Assembly: GCA_964036045.1 (NCBI GenBank)
Contig: OZ038389.1
Span: 42,066,119 to 42,130,118 of the forward strand
Origin: Eutreptiella sp. 'Long Island Sound 2002'
Taxonomy: Eukaryota > Euglenozoa > Euglenophyceae > Eutreptiales > Eutreptiaceae
DNA: 64,000 nucleotides
Reading direction: 5' to 3'
Part shown: positions 10,374 to 21,498 of the stretch, one piece after another
How positions within the stretch are numbered: the first letter of the stretch is position 1
Layout: every line of letters begins with the position of its first letter
The notes under the pieces: model-generated
The model's database searches: none
The model's input: only the letters and a program-made list of their open reading frames with translations
Told to the model about the DNA's origin: nothing
Translations under genes and position numbers: made by a program

Positions 10374-12085
10374 TCCAGAGCGCAGGGGCCGTGCGGAGGG
10401 AATGCGCATGAGACCGAATGCGGCGGCTTGGCCGCCTGGCCCCCATTTCATGACGCGGCATGTGGGTGATGCTGCTGCGCATGAGATAGAGCGCAGTCGG
10501 TAGGGCGCCGTGGTGCGGATCGGGGCCGTGTGCGGGGGGGGCTGGCACGAGACGCACCGAGTGGCTCGGCGCAACGGTGATGATGCAACGCGTCAGACAA
10601 GGGCAGTCTCAAACGCAGGGAGTTCCGCGGATCGTGTCCATAGGCACCAGCTCTGCAACTCGTGGCCAGCTGCTGCGGCTCGGCCTGGGTGGGGGGGTCA
10701 GGAAGTGCACCAACCCCATGTTCTGCACGGGTCAAGGCGCCGATAACCCCTGATCCTGGTCCAGCTCAAGGGCTCTGGTCATTTTGGTACCATGTCTATG
10801 ACTGCGTGCGTCGGCACACGGGATTTGCAACAATGCCACCGGGTACACGAATTGTTGCACAAGTGCACAGGACAGTCGCGTATTGTCGTTGGGTGCACGT
10901 GCAATCGCACACCCGTAGTGTGCGCCAACGAACCAGAGGGCGTGCGTCTGTTGAGCAATTTTTCACGTCCGGTCTTCCGTTGTCCCCAGATCTTGTTTTG
11001 TGGTGTTTGGTACGTGCCATAGTGCCAACCTCCCATCTGTTGTGGGACAACGGGTCCGGTTCTGCAAGGGCTGCTCAGTGCTCAGGAGGGCGGGGGCTGG
11101 TAAATGCATCCTTTGGGACGCCCTTCCATTGCGTTTTAAATGAGCCTGTGCCCAGGGTCTTGTGCGAAATGGCCCGCCCTGACGCGAACGACAATACAGC
11201 TCCGGCAGCCATGAGGCAACAAGTGGCTGAATACGGAAAGTGCGGCGCGTTGGCAGGATTGCCATCCCGTTGCGAGGTACAGATGTACAACCCGTGCCAA
11301 TGTCTGGCAGTATTCTGTCAATCGATGCGATCTGTTGATGATCATGTATGTATCCAGTGTAGAATCCACAGTGCAGGCCCTCTGGCTCTCGGCTTGGACC
11401 GGTTTTACGCTGACGTGTGACTCAGTAGGACCCACCCACCGCTGATGTATGTAGTAGGACCCACTACGTCTGATTTGAGACTCAGCACGCAGCAGAACTC
11501 GCCGATATCTGACGATTGATTCATTGTGTCGGCATTGAAAAATTTTAGGAACTTGATACGATTCACCGGAAGCCGCTCCGTCTACCAATGCACCTTCTGC
11601 TGCCGTTTTTAGTTCCGCCGACAGCGCGCCTCATGTCTGGGTGGGCGCTGGCTCCAGCGCTCAGGCAGTGTTTGCCCCATTGCGATATGAAAGGGTCGGG
11701 GTTGGAAGGCAGGGGCGGGTAGGCAGTGGGCGTTCCTCCCACAGAGCTCACAGCCGGGGACCGCCACCTGTGTTCTTCGAGCCCCCTGCACTCCCGCTGG
11801 ACCCCCCCCCCCCCCCCCCCACTGCCTGTTGGCGTCTGGCGTCGGGCAACGGGCGGCCCAGGATGACTGAGCCCCAGCTGCGAGGGTGCATCTGTTGCAA
11901 TGTGCCGTGCCCATGCAAGAGCCCTGGGTATCCGATGCGTGCGGTGCATATGTGGGGCAGTGCAGTGCAGTGCATCGGCACTATTTTTTGAGCTCCACAT
12001 GTGCTGCACTGAACATCAGCGGGTTCATCATCAAGGCGTCACAGTGACCCCCTCCCCCTCCCCCAAAGTGCCTCCCCCCCTTGTG
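10374..12085. other. Intergenic, no supported gene
   Basis: Long open frames exist on both strands, the longest at 10662-11420, but they are rich in Cys, His, Arg and Ser, overlap each other and show no domain. A 19-base C run lies at 11802-11820. Confidence 0.5.
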
Positions 12086-12093
12086 GTCCTGTG

Positions 12094-12567
12094 CAGGGGT
12101 GGATATAATAGGGATGACATGACCAAGGTGGGGGTGGGGGGGGGGGACTGTTGAGCCAGGTGCAGTGATGACGGAATGACGATTACGAATACGATCAGCT
12201 CAGGCAGTTCAGGCACAGATGATTCGGAATTGCAAGCCATTTTGGCAAAATGTGTCAAGAAATGATTGCACTGTGTGGACTGTCTTCATGGGATACACCA
12301 ACCCCTGTGCAATGTATTGTTCTGTGTTCAAGGTCAGCAGTTTGGCTCAGTAATACAGTGGTATATGCATTGGTTCAGGAGTTGGTTGTCCTAAGTTTAA
12401 ATCCAGGGTAGCACGGGGTTTGGTGCCTCTTTTGGCCATCAGTCCTGTTGTAAAACTGCTGGCAAAACTGCTAGTTCAGTCAAACGGGTAAATCGTGATC
12501 GTAATCGTCATCGGGGGGGGTGGGGGGGGGGGGGGGGGGCACCACCCCCCCACTATATCCACCCCTG
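12094..12567. mobile_element. Non-autonomous hAT-type element (474 bp)
   Basis: The left end CAGGGGTGGATATA (12094-12107) is repeated inverted at the right end (12554-12567). Both sides are bounded by the perfect 8-bp direct repeat GTCCTGTG (12086-12093 and 12568-12575). An 8-bp target duplication with ends beginning CAGGGG is characteristic of the hAT superfamily. No transposase frame is present, so it must rely on an element elsewhere. Inside, at about 12350-12420, is a degenerate tRNA-like sequence on the plus strand (GGCTCAGTAATACAGTGG, then AGTTTAAATCC). Confidence 0.88.
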
Positions 12568-12575
12568 GTCCTGTG

Positions 12576-13687
12576 TCCCAATTCCCACATTCGATGTGGA
12601 GAGAACGTCACGGCCTGGGGAGCTGGCTGCGAAGCCTGTCAGCGCTGGCAGGGGAGCAGCAAGCTGCAACTATTCGCAGCGAGACATACATTCTAACCAC
12701 AGGGGTGGCCATCCTCCCACCACTCCAGGTATCAACCCAATGTGGAGATGGGCCCCGCCTCCAACGATACGGGGGAACATGGTATGGACGATCCGCACGT
12801 GTGTGGGTGTGCGCTCTGCATCCGGAATGATCGTGTTTTGACTCATCTTTTTTTGTGAGATAGAAACAATCAAACTGAGGTAAGCAACCACCAAAATCAA
12901 GTTGCATCGCATTTGTGAGTAGCTAGCGCCTCCTCCAAGCATCATGCACCAACGTGTGCCTGCAAGTCTAGTCAGCACAAAAACAAACCGATACACCATG
13001 AACGCCAAACAGAGGAAACGCTGCACCGCCAACACATCGGGGTCTACACCCTAAAAGCACGCTTCCACAAAACACAAGCAAGCAGATTAAACGGAACTGC
13101 CAGAACCCACTCCGCCATTATGGTCCACCCCCCCTGCTTCCCTCCCAGTCTCATGTACCTTTCGCTCATTGTTGCATACCAGCGACGACCTACATTGGCG
13201 ACAGATATGGGCGTTTTGTATATTTTTCCCATGGTGGTACTACAGCGTGTGGACAATCATCTAGAATGTGTTGAGGTGTGTAAGCAGCAAGCAGCAGCAG
13301 AACACACAACCCAAACACTCGTGGGTGATGTTGGTGGTAAATGTGAGGTTCGTTTGTTACAGCAAATTCGGACTGCTTTTTTCATAATATGTCAAATCTG
13401 TGAACCCTTTGTTGCACATGGGTCAGAACTGGATGTGGTACTGCAGGTTAGAATGTTCCAGGTTCACACCTGGTACTGGCAATTTTTTTGTTGGTCAGTT
13501 CTGCTTTCTTGTTCCACAGATTTTCATTTTTTTGGTATTGCTGCGCCATGTCTTGCATGTGACTGTGGGTGGAGGGCATCGACCGCCCTCCCTGGGGCGG
13601 GGGGGGGGGTAGGGTTGGGTGGATGGGTGGCTGAGGCCTGGCCGAGGCCCAAACTACCCCCCCCCCCCCACGGGGGGGCAGCCGGGC
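12576..13687. other. Intergenic, no gene seen
   Basis: No recognisable frame. A T-arm-like hairpin (CCAGGTTCACACCTGG near 13457-13472) followed by a T-rich tract may be the 3' half of another tRNA-derived repeat, but it is weak. Confidence 0.5.
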
Positions 13688-14100
13688 CCGGATGCGACAC
13701 CCCCCAGCCCCCCCCCCCCCCCCCAGGTTTTGAGAGATAGTGGTGTCGGGGCCATGGCACCAACGGATTTTTTGTGCATGCTTCCCTTTCATCAAACCAT
13801 CCATGTTACGAGCGCCACATTAGCAAGATGAGGCGCTAAACAAATATCGTTTGTTGCGAAGTGAAGATCACCACAACCACTGTGGACACACCTGCCCATC
13901 TGCACCCCCTGCACCCCCTGCTTCACAACAGCCACCAGTAGCTTCCCCAAACCCGCCCCAGACACACATCCCCCCCTGGAGGTATGCATGTGGTAGTAGT
14001 GGGTCGCGCGTAGGCCCCCCCACCTTGGGAACCCCCCCCCCCCCCCCCCACACACACACCCTCCAGCTGGTGACAGATAGCTGGGGGGTGTCGCATCCGG
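13688..14100. repeat. 413-bp segment bounded by a perfect 21-bp inverted repeat
   Basis: A 21-bp sequence at 13688-13708 (core GGATGCGACACCCCCCAG) is exactly inverted at 14080-14100. Poly-C runs sit just inside each arm. No flanking target duplication is obvious, so it may be a transposon remnant or a palindromic rearrangement. Confidence 0.7.
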
Positions 14101-14347
14101 ACCGGTTGTAGTCGCCCCCCCCGTGCCCCCCGGGGTCACTAAGCAACAGCGTGGTGCAGGCCTTTGCTTAGTGGGGGCGGGGGCTGGGGGTGACCCCCGG
14201 CCCTGGTGAAGGGATCTCAGTAGGATCCAGCCCTACATGCCAGTCAGCTCAGTAGGAAGGAGCCCCTCCCTATGGGGAACTGAGAAGGACACAGCGCCAT
14301 CCACAAGGCTCCTCACCAGGAACCTGTCCTGACCCTCCCCGTCCCCC

Positions 14348-15010
14348 ACACTAAGCATTTACAAAGGATCCCCAACACACTACAAAGGATTTCCCACATT
14401 ACAAAGGGTCCCCCACACATTGCAAAGAATTTATCATGCATTAAAAAGGATCCGCACACATTACAAAAGATCCCCCACACATTACAAAGGATCCCCCATG
14501 CATTTCAAAAGTTCTCCCACACATTCTGAAGGATGCACCACAGATTAAAAGGCATCCCCCATGCATTACAAAGGATCCCCCGCACATTACGAAGGATCCC
14601 CTGCACGCATTGCAAGGGTTCTCCCACACCTGCTGAAGCATCACAAAAGATCCTTTTTAATGTTTGAAGGATCCTTTACAATGTGTGGGGGATCCTTTGT
14701 ATTGCATGGGAAATCCTTTGTAATGCACGAGGGATCCTTCGTAATGCATGGGTGATTTTTTACAGTGTGATCCTTTGTAATGTGTGGGGAATGCTTTGTA
14801 ATGTTTGGGTGATGCTTTGTAATGTTTGGGTGATGCTTTGTAATGTGTGGCTGATGCCCCTACAAAGGATCCCCCGAGCATTGGAAAGGATCCCCCAAGC
14901 ATTAGAAAGGATCCCCCACAGATTACAAAGAATCCGGCAAGCATTACAAAGGATCTCCCACACATTACAAAGGATCTCCCACGCATTATTAAGGATCCCC
15001 CATGCATTGC
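14348..15010. repeat. ~20-bp GGATCC repeat array, orientation switches twice
   Basis: Units of the form CATTACAAAGGATCCCCCAC repeat from about 14348 to 14640. From about 14645 to 14858 they appear as the reverse complement (GGATCCTTTGTAATGCATGG). They then return to the first orientation up to about 15010. Units vary by 1-4 bases. Frames across the array are translated repeats only. Confidence 0.9.
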
Positions 15011-15777
15011 AAGGTTTTAAACCAAAAAGCAAAATATTTGTCTCACCCTTGCTCTCTATATCCAAAGCCACTTGCAGCCTCAAAGATGCACGAGCAGAAC
15101 CAAAGCACAGAGAATTCTCAGAGAATTCTTTTGAAATATCGGTACTTCAGCAAATCCCAAGCATGGCGTAAGTGATGGACGCATTTCGCCACAAAATCAG
15201 GCCTCGTCACCACATCAAAAACATATCAATGCAGTACAAGGGATGAGAAATTCAGAAACACAACCAAAGTGAGATAGACACAAGAAATGCGGCGCCAGCA
15301 AAGAATTTAAAGCTACAGCAACCAAATTCCAAAGCTCAGCACTGTACGCGCCAGTCATTTCTAGTCCAGTGTTGCCCATGCGCGCGATCTGAAAATTCTG
15401 TCCCAAACTGGAAGGCAGTCTCAGGATCGCATAAAGCCTCGCGTTTTCAAGAAAACAGAGTCTCCTATGCAACAAATGCAGAGCACGGGACCAACTGACC
15501 GCCACAGCACCATGGTGCTTGCAGTGTAATACATGCACTCAGGGGTTTACTTCCCTCCCACCCACCCCCTCCACTTGGCTCAGTGATGGTGCATTATGAT
15601 TTTTCTGGGCTCCCGCGTGTGTACTCCATCTCCACTTATCCTCCCAGGCAACCAACTGTTTTTTCACTCGATCCTTTGGAAAATCAAGTCTCCGGGTGGC
15701 CCAAAGGAGTCTCTCACAACAGAGTTCATATATGATCGATGGGAACAAATGCGCACATAGTGCACAGATTCACCCCT
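15011..15777. other. Intergenic, possibly 3' part of the retroelement relic
   Basis: Minus-strand frames downstream of the reverse transcriptase relic (15539-15748 and 15215-15538) are mixed in composition but match nothing I recognise. They may be the decayed 3' end of that element. Confidence 0.4.
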
Positions 15778-16550
15778 CAGCTACCCTGTCCTAACATGGC
15801 CAGCCACGGCACATAGGATGTGTCGTGTGTGGGGCTCCAGTACACTGAAGTGTGTAAGGGTCTCAGACTGGTGATGAAAATGTTCAAGAAGGTACACATC
15901 TCTTAGCATCAGAGACTTCCATGGTGAAAGGCCAATGTTGTGGGTAGACAGATTGAAAATGTGCACAGAGCATATCAGCAGAAATTGCCTGGTCGTGAAT
16001 GACCAGCCCATCATCCAAGTAGTGCTGCAACAGCACGTGTGGGGGTAGGGGGCGAAGACGTTCATACATTTGGAGGACCAACTGTGCCCCAGGGGGGGGG
16101 GGGGGGCAGTTGGTCCCCATGGAGAATCCCAGCAATTGCTGCAATAGCCCCACCCCAGATTGCAAAAGAACACGTGGTGAAAAATTACATTCATAAGGAA
16201 CAATCCCACACAGGGGTCCTGGGGGGGGGGGGGTTCAGACAGAAGTGCGGAAATTCAGCGCCCCCGCGAAGGTAATCGTTCACATGCATCGGGGCAAAGA
16301 AAAGATCCAAAACTGTCCTCTCATCCTTAGAACAACACGCTTTCTGGAGGGGTCCCCAGGTCTAATAATCCTCACGCCAATGGGGAATAGCTTTCACAAT
16401 GTCACTGCAGCGAAAATGAGTGTACAACACATCGACATCAAATTTAGAGAGCGTTAAGGAGCGATTGGGGTCAAGGAAGAATGTGTCCAAATTCTTGAGA
16501 TTGTGAATCACATGGTAAGTGTTGAGCATTGTTGCTTCCCAAGGGTGCAT
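15778..16550 (-). pseudogene. Penelope-like reverse transcriptase relic
   Basis: Three minus-strand pieces in order show RT hallmarks of the Penelope-like class. At 16550-16362 is a palm segment with FDVDVLYTHF, matching the fDv.sLYTnI motif. At 16165-15884 are GFSMGTNC and the catalytic-type HYLDDGLVIHD, followed by YPQHWPFTMEVS. At about 15905-15778 another frame gives TFLNIFITSLRPLHTSVYWS and then PT, like the C-terminal fLDv...lhTslY.KPT block. The stop is at 15778-15780. A G/C run at about 16091-16106 encodes five prolines where P-L-A would be expected. At least two frame changes show that it is dead. No GIY-YIG endonuclease is visible downstream. Confidence 0.75.
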
Positions 16551-18150
16551 GGTTCAGTCTACTTTGAGGAGAATTGTACCGGCAGTTGCTGCTCACATAG
16601 ATGCAAGGGTAGTGCCCAACGATGCATGGAAAGTAGCGGGCGGCTCGGAAATCTATCCCTTGGTGAGCAAGGGCTTACGAGGCAGGATATATCTGCATTG
16701 GGTTCACTTCGGCTTTAATCCGGCTGATCCCCGCTTGGAGGCTGGCATCTACATGCGATGGTGATAGGCTGGCACCGTTGGCGTTGGCATGTGTGCAAAT
16801 GCAGGCCCTGTGCCGGCTACCAGAAGGCAACTATATTTTCTTATCGACGGTGGGCCTTCCCTTTGGCCCTTTCGTGCTGCCACAAGCCTGGAGGAACACA
16901 ATACGCTCAAGTTCCAACCCAGAGGGGCATGAGTTTCATGATGTTTTTTTTGGAATACCGCATTAGCGGAGAACGCTCTGTGGCGGTCGAGAGTTAATAT
17001 CTGCCTTTCTTGCTTGCCTTGTGCTATGTGCTACCTTAGCCGTTTGTTTATGTGTCTACGCCATGCCCTTTCGCCGACGTGGCTCCAAGGGCAAGCGCAA
17101 GCACACGCAAGGGGTGCGCAGCCGCCATCGCACGCCGGCTTCGATTGCCTGCAGGCGCGAAGGAGGGGGACTCAAGTTGCAAAGTCAGTTGCACACTGTG
17201 CTTCACGGGGTTGCCGGTGCGTCGCGTCTTCTTGGGCCACTCAGCCCGGCTTTACATGGGCGTCCCGGTCACCAAGGAGAAGGCCCTGAGTGTGCTGCGG
17301 AGGGCAGTAGCTCATGTCTCCGAGCGGCTGGGTGGGGATTTGCACTAGGTGACAGATCACGGGTCCCCAGCGGTAAAGAAGAGCAGTGGCCACCTACATT
17401 GTCATAGATGGGTCCTGCAGTTTGGGGCGCAGTGCACATGGCGCCTCACCATTTCCCTTTCCCACCACCGCAATGTGGATGGACAGCGGGTTCCCTACCT
17501 TTGGATTAAGGGGTCCCTTGCTGCTGTATGGGCGATTGTTGCCCGCTTCAATCCTTGATGCCAGTTTTTATTTGTTTTTTGTGCGATTATACGTGCATCA
17601 CGGGTCAATGTTGGGTGTTGGGGCCCCTACCCGCGGCGGCTTGTTTTTTTTATGGATCTCTGGGTTTGTGTGTTGGGCTGCGTTGGAGATAGGGTGTGTG
17701 GGGCACGTGAAGGGTTGAAGACCATAGACACTGTTGATATGTTGAGGATGCTATGTCCAAGTGCTCTGCTTGTGCCTTGCAAATTTCAAATCGCTTGCGA
17801 TCTATAGTTTTGCTCCGTGTGTTGTGTGCGGTGTGTTGTGTCTTTACAATGAGTTGTTTTTCTTTTACTCTGCTTGCCCACCCACCCACCTAGTGGCCTT
17901 TGGTTGTGGGATCTCCGCAAATTCATTCTAGAATCCCGCCCGCCCACCCAGAGGCGGGCTGTGTGCACGATCGCCGACATTGTCGGCTTCCATACAACTG
18001 CATACCCAGAGACGCTGCTGATATGTTGAGGGTGCTGTGTTTTGCAAAAGGGGTTGGGTGGGATGGCGGTCCACCTTTGAAATGTCATACGCTTATGACC
18101 CCACGGTTGGAGCCTAACGTTTGAAGTAGCTGATAGTCATATGTGGGGTT
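16551..18150. other. Unassigned; short plus-strand frames
   Basis: Several plus-strand frames of 60-130 codons follow each other (about 16519-16764, 16778-16966, 17021-17407, 17386-17718). Some look protein-like, for example one ending VTKEKALSVLRRAVAHVS, but frames change repeatedly and I recognise no family. They could be a decayed gene or the 5' part of a retroelement. Confidence 0.3.
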
Positions 18151-21100
18151 TGCGTGGAGTTGAGGGGGAGGGCGGTGTATATGTTGTAAGTTGTGTGATT
18201 TTTTTCTTTTGTTTTGCAGTCAATGCAAGTACCAAAAATATTGCACAATTGTGGAATATTTTTTTGGTTGTAACTGCAAGTACCAAAAATTTTAATAGCA
18301 AGTACTGCACGACAAGGTACTCGCTTTTACCGCAAAAAGAACAAAATTACATGGCGTGCAATTTTGTTGTATTCACTTTTAGTCCAAAAAAAGGAACAGT
18401 GACACGACATATGATTTTTTTGGGGTATTTGCCTTGACAGCGAAAAAAAGTACTTGTGGGTTTTGGAGGTTTTGGAAGGATGGGCACAGAAATTTAGGGG
18501 ATGGGCATGGGTTTTATGCTTGCTATGGCATGTTATGCAAAGGCATCGTAGGGGTAGCCATGGAAAAGGTGGAGGGCAAATGATCTATGGCTGCAAGCGC
18601 CATGGCATCCTCAAAAGAATCACACTTTTTCACAATTTGGTGTTGTTTCTTCATCAAAGTATATGCCATGCATCAACAACCAAATACAATTTTCAACAAT
18701 CAGCAGGCCTCAATGTGCATGTCTGGCTGTGGGGCAGTTTCAGGTGTCTACATCCACACCAACAAATTCCGTACAAATAATGATTATTTGCAAAAATAAT
18801 TAATTGATGGCACAAGGTGCTGTTTCACACACAAAAAAAATGTTTAAAAAAAGATTTTCAGCTGCATGCCCGTCACCAAAAAAACCGCAAAAGAAATTTT
18901 TTTGTCCCCATCTTTCTGACTTCAACAAGCTTCTGCTTTCAGCTCCATGCCTTTTCCAAAAATGGCATCCGCAAAAAATAATCGCACGAAGGGAGTTTTT
19001 TGTCCTGGCCCCCCTTTCTGCATTGATCATGCTTGTGCTGCATGGCACATCCTTTTTCTTCGTTGCCTCCCTTGCTTCACTTTTAGACGTTTCAAATGTT
19101 TTTATAGGATTTCTCGTTCACAGCACTCTACGGTGCTGTATTCCTTCCTGCTGTATGCTTCTGCAGAGCATCTGCGCCATTGTTTCAGCATTTGATGTGC
19201 CTTGGGCACTACTATGGACGAATTCAGAATTGGTTCGTTGAAAAACTGGTCAGCCTGAATCATCTGAAATCATCCTGCACTGTCTGTCCGTCTGTCTGCA
19301 TATTGTATGCTGGGCAGCATGTGCCGTGTGCCATGTGCAGAGCGCGGGGTGCACAATGTGCACAGTGCGAAGGGCACATTGTGCAGACAAGGCAGCTTAC
19401 GTTGTACAAAGTGCGCAGTGTGCAGTGTGTAGCGTGTAGAGTACGCACAATATGCTTCCTTCTTTGCTCTTGATTGTGCCTTGTACAGAGTGCAGAGTGC
19501 AGTGCAGCATGTACTCCTCAGCATGTTGAGTATTCTGTGGGCATGTGCTGTGAACAGTGTGTGGTGTGCCATGCGCAGTGTTAGCATCTTAGGGGCGTTC
19601 AGCGCGCGCACCCAATAATAAGTTAGCTTTCCCGTGACCACCCTGAAAACCACCCACCACTGAACCATACGTGGATAGAGCAAAAAAAGCATCGAATCCT
19701 TGGATCTCCACTATGGTGACAACACATTATACTTTCCTTCCCTCTCCCTCCCCCCCCTCTCCCTCTGTCCCAGTACAATGGACCGACGTTTGTGTCATTT
19801 TGCATTCTCGACCACAACTACTGCGGTCAAAAACAATGGTCAGAAGGGGTCGCGAGCTTCCACAGAAGTGTGCCTGCGCAAAGCGGGGGGGCCCAACAGA
19901 CAGAGAGCAAATCGAGCGGGACTACAGCTGGGCATTAGCGTTATCAGACTGTGGGTGTCCAGTCTCGTGAGAGTCTCTGCTCCCAATCATGACTTGTGAG
20001 CCCATCATCATCATCAGTGGGCTATGTGTGGCGATCTCAACCGTTACAACAGTGTCCCGCGTGCTGCTCCCATGCTACTTCGATTCGACGACACCGTGTT
20101 TTTTTTTTGTCAGAGATCGTGACCTGGGGGGTGGGGTGGGGTGGGGTGTGGGCATCCAGGGACGTTCACCTTGAGCCGATGAACATTGAGGCACTTTGGG
20201 GAACAGCCCCGCTTTTGCAACTCCACGCCCCTGCTAAAAGAAGCAGGGCAGACATAGTGATGGCATGCCTCGAACCACACAAATGGAAATAAATTGCATA
20301 GTTTTGAAGATCGGGGTGTCGAATACGTCCATGAAATACGATTCCATTGAAGCATTTGTTTCAGGAATCTCGGGAAACAATTTTTCACAAACCGAATCAA
20401 AGGGGTCCAGCATGCGCACAAAAATCATGAGCGGAGTGGAGCAGCAACAAATGCAAGGAAGAATAGACAACAATTTTGTGAAGGTGGGTCGATAGAGGCC
20501 CTTCAAAAAAGGGGCTTCAATTGAAGAGGCAGGAAGGCTTACATTAGAACGGCCCACAACCATAGGAGAAGCCCCCCCCCCCCCTGACCACAACGGAGAG
20601 GCCATTCGGGTGTGGTGCCCTCTGGGCCCCCTCGTCTACGCGGGCTGTAGCGCCGCAGCCTGTGCAGCTAGCACCGGTGGCACCCAGGGCAGGGAAGCAC
20701 TCTCTGCGCCCTGGGGCCCCTCCACCTGCCCGGGGTACGCCTCGGCCGTGGGGAGCCAAACCCAGTCCACGTGGCAGCACCACCTGTGCCAAGGGCAGTC
20801 AAGGAGTGTGGGTCTGACCCCAGTCGTGCCACGTACCACCGCCTTCCCGTGCCAACAGGTAGTCGTGGAGCGGTTGGGTAGCTTGTCCTTGTGACGTGGA
20901 GGTTGCGAGCCCAGGCCCACATCTCCCCTGGCGGGCTCAGCGTCAGGCTCTCCAGCCTCCCTGCCGGGGCCTGAAGCACCAGGCGCACACTTCCCCGCGC
21001 CATGTGTGCCAACGCCGAACAACAATGGAGCAGGCAGGTGTGCCACAGCCCCCCCCCCCCCCCCTGCCCTCAGACACACAAGGGCACATACACACAGGCT

Positions 21101-21498
21101 CGGCGGCATCTCCCGCCCGCGAGCTCCACTGCGGGGTCTGGGGGCGGTCAACAGTCCGGTCGGCCTTGTGACCGGACACCCGGGTATGGCTGCCCAGTCG
21201 GGTCCTGCAGGGAAGGCGGTGCGGACTGTGGGTTGGCGACCAGGCGAGGCCTTGACCCAACCCAACCCAACCCAACCCCCCCCGACCAAAGTGACCATAG
21301 TGGTAAAACTAAAACGAATTTTACAATAGCACAAATCTGATCGGGCCATTCTTGGTATACAAACTTTTGGGTCCCAGCCCCCCCCCCCCCCATCCTCTCT
21401 TCTAGAGTTAGCCTGAAGGCAGGGTGTTACGGTGTTCCCAGGATTGGGAACCATTGCTACTTCTGTGCCATGTTTCTGCAGTATCTTCATCGGTGCTC
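18151..21498. other. Intergenic; A/T- and then C-rich, no supported gene
   Basis: 18150-19100 is rich in A and T runs with short internal repeats (AAGTACCAAAAAT; CCGCAAAA.. AGTTTTTTGTCC twice). 19300-19600 is a TGTGC/AGTGTGC low-complexity tract. 20100-21400 has C runs and frames on both strands with no domain. An open minus-strand frame at 20234-20605 has mixed composition but is not recognised. Confidence 0.45.

Noticed and set aside
10662-11420. 252-codon plus-strand frame
   Set aside because: No ATG-proximal support, no domain, equal openness on the minus strand and biased composition.
21424-21498. Longer start of the glycosyltransferase at a GTG
   Set aside because: A GTG start is not expected in a eukaryotic nuclear gene; the first in-frame ATG at 21499 directly precedes the signal anchor.
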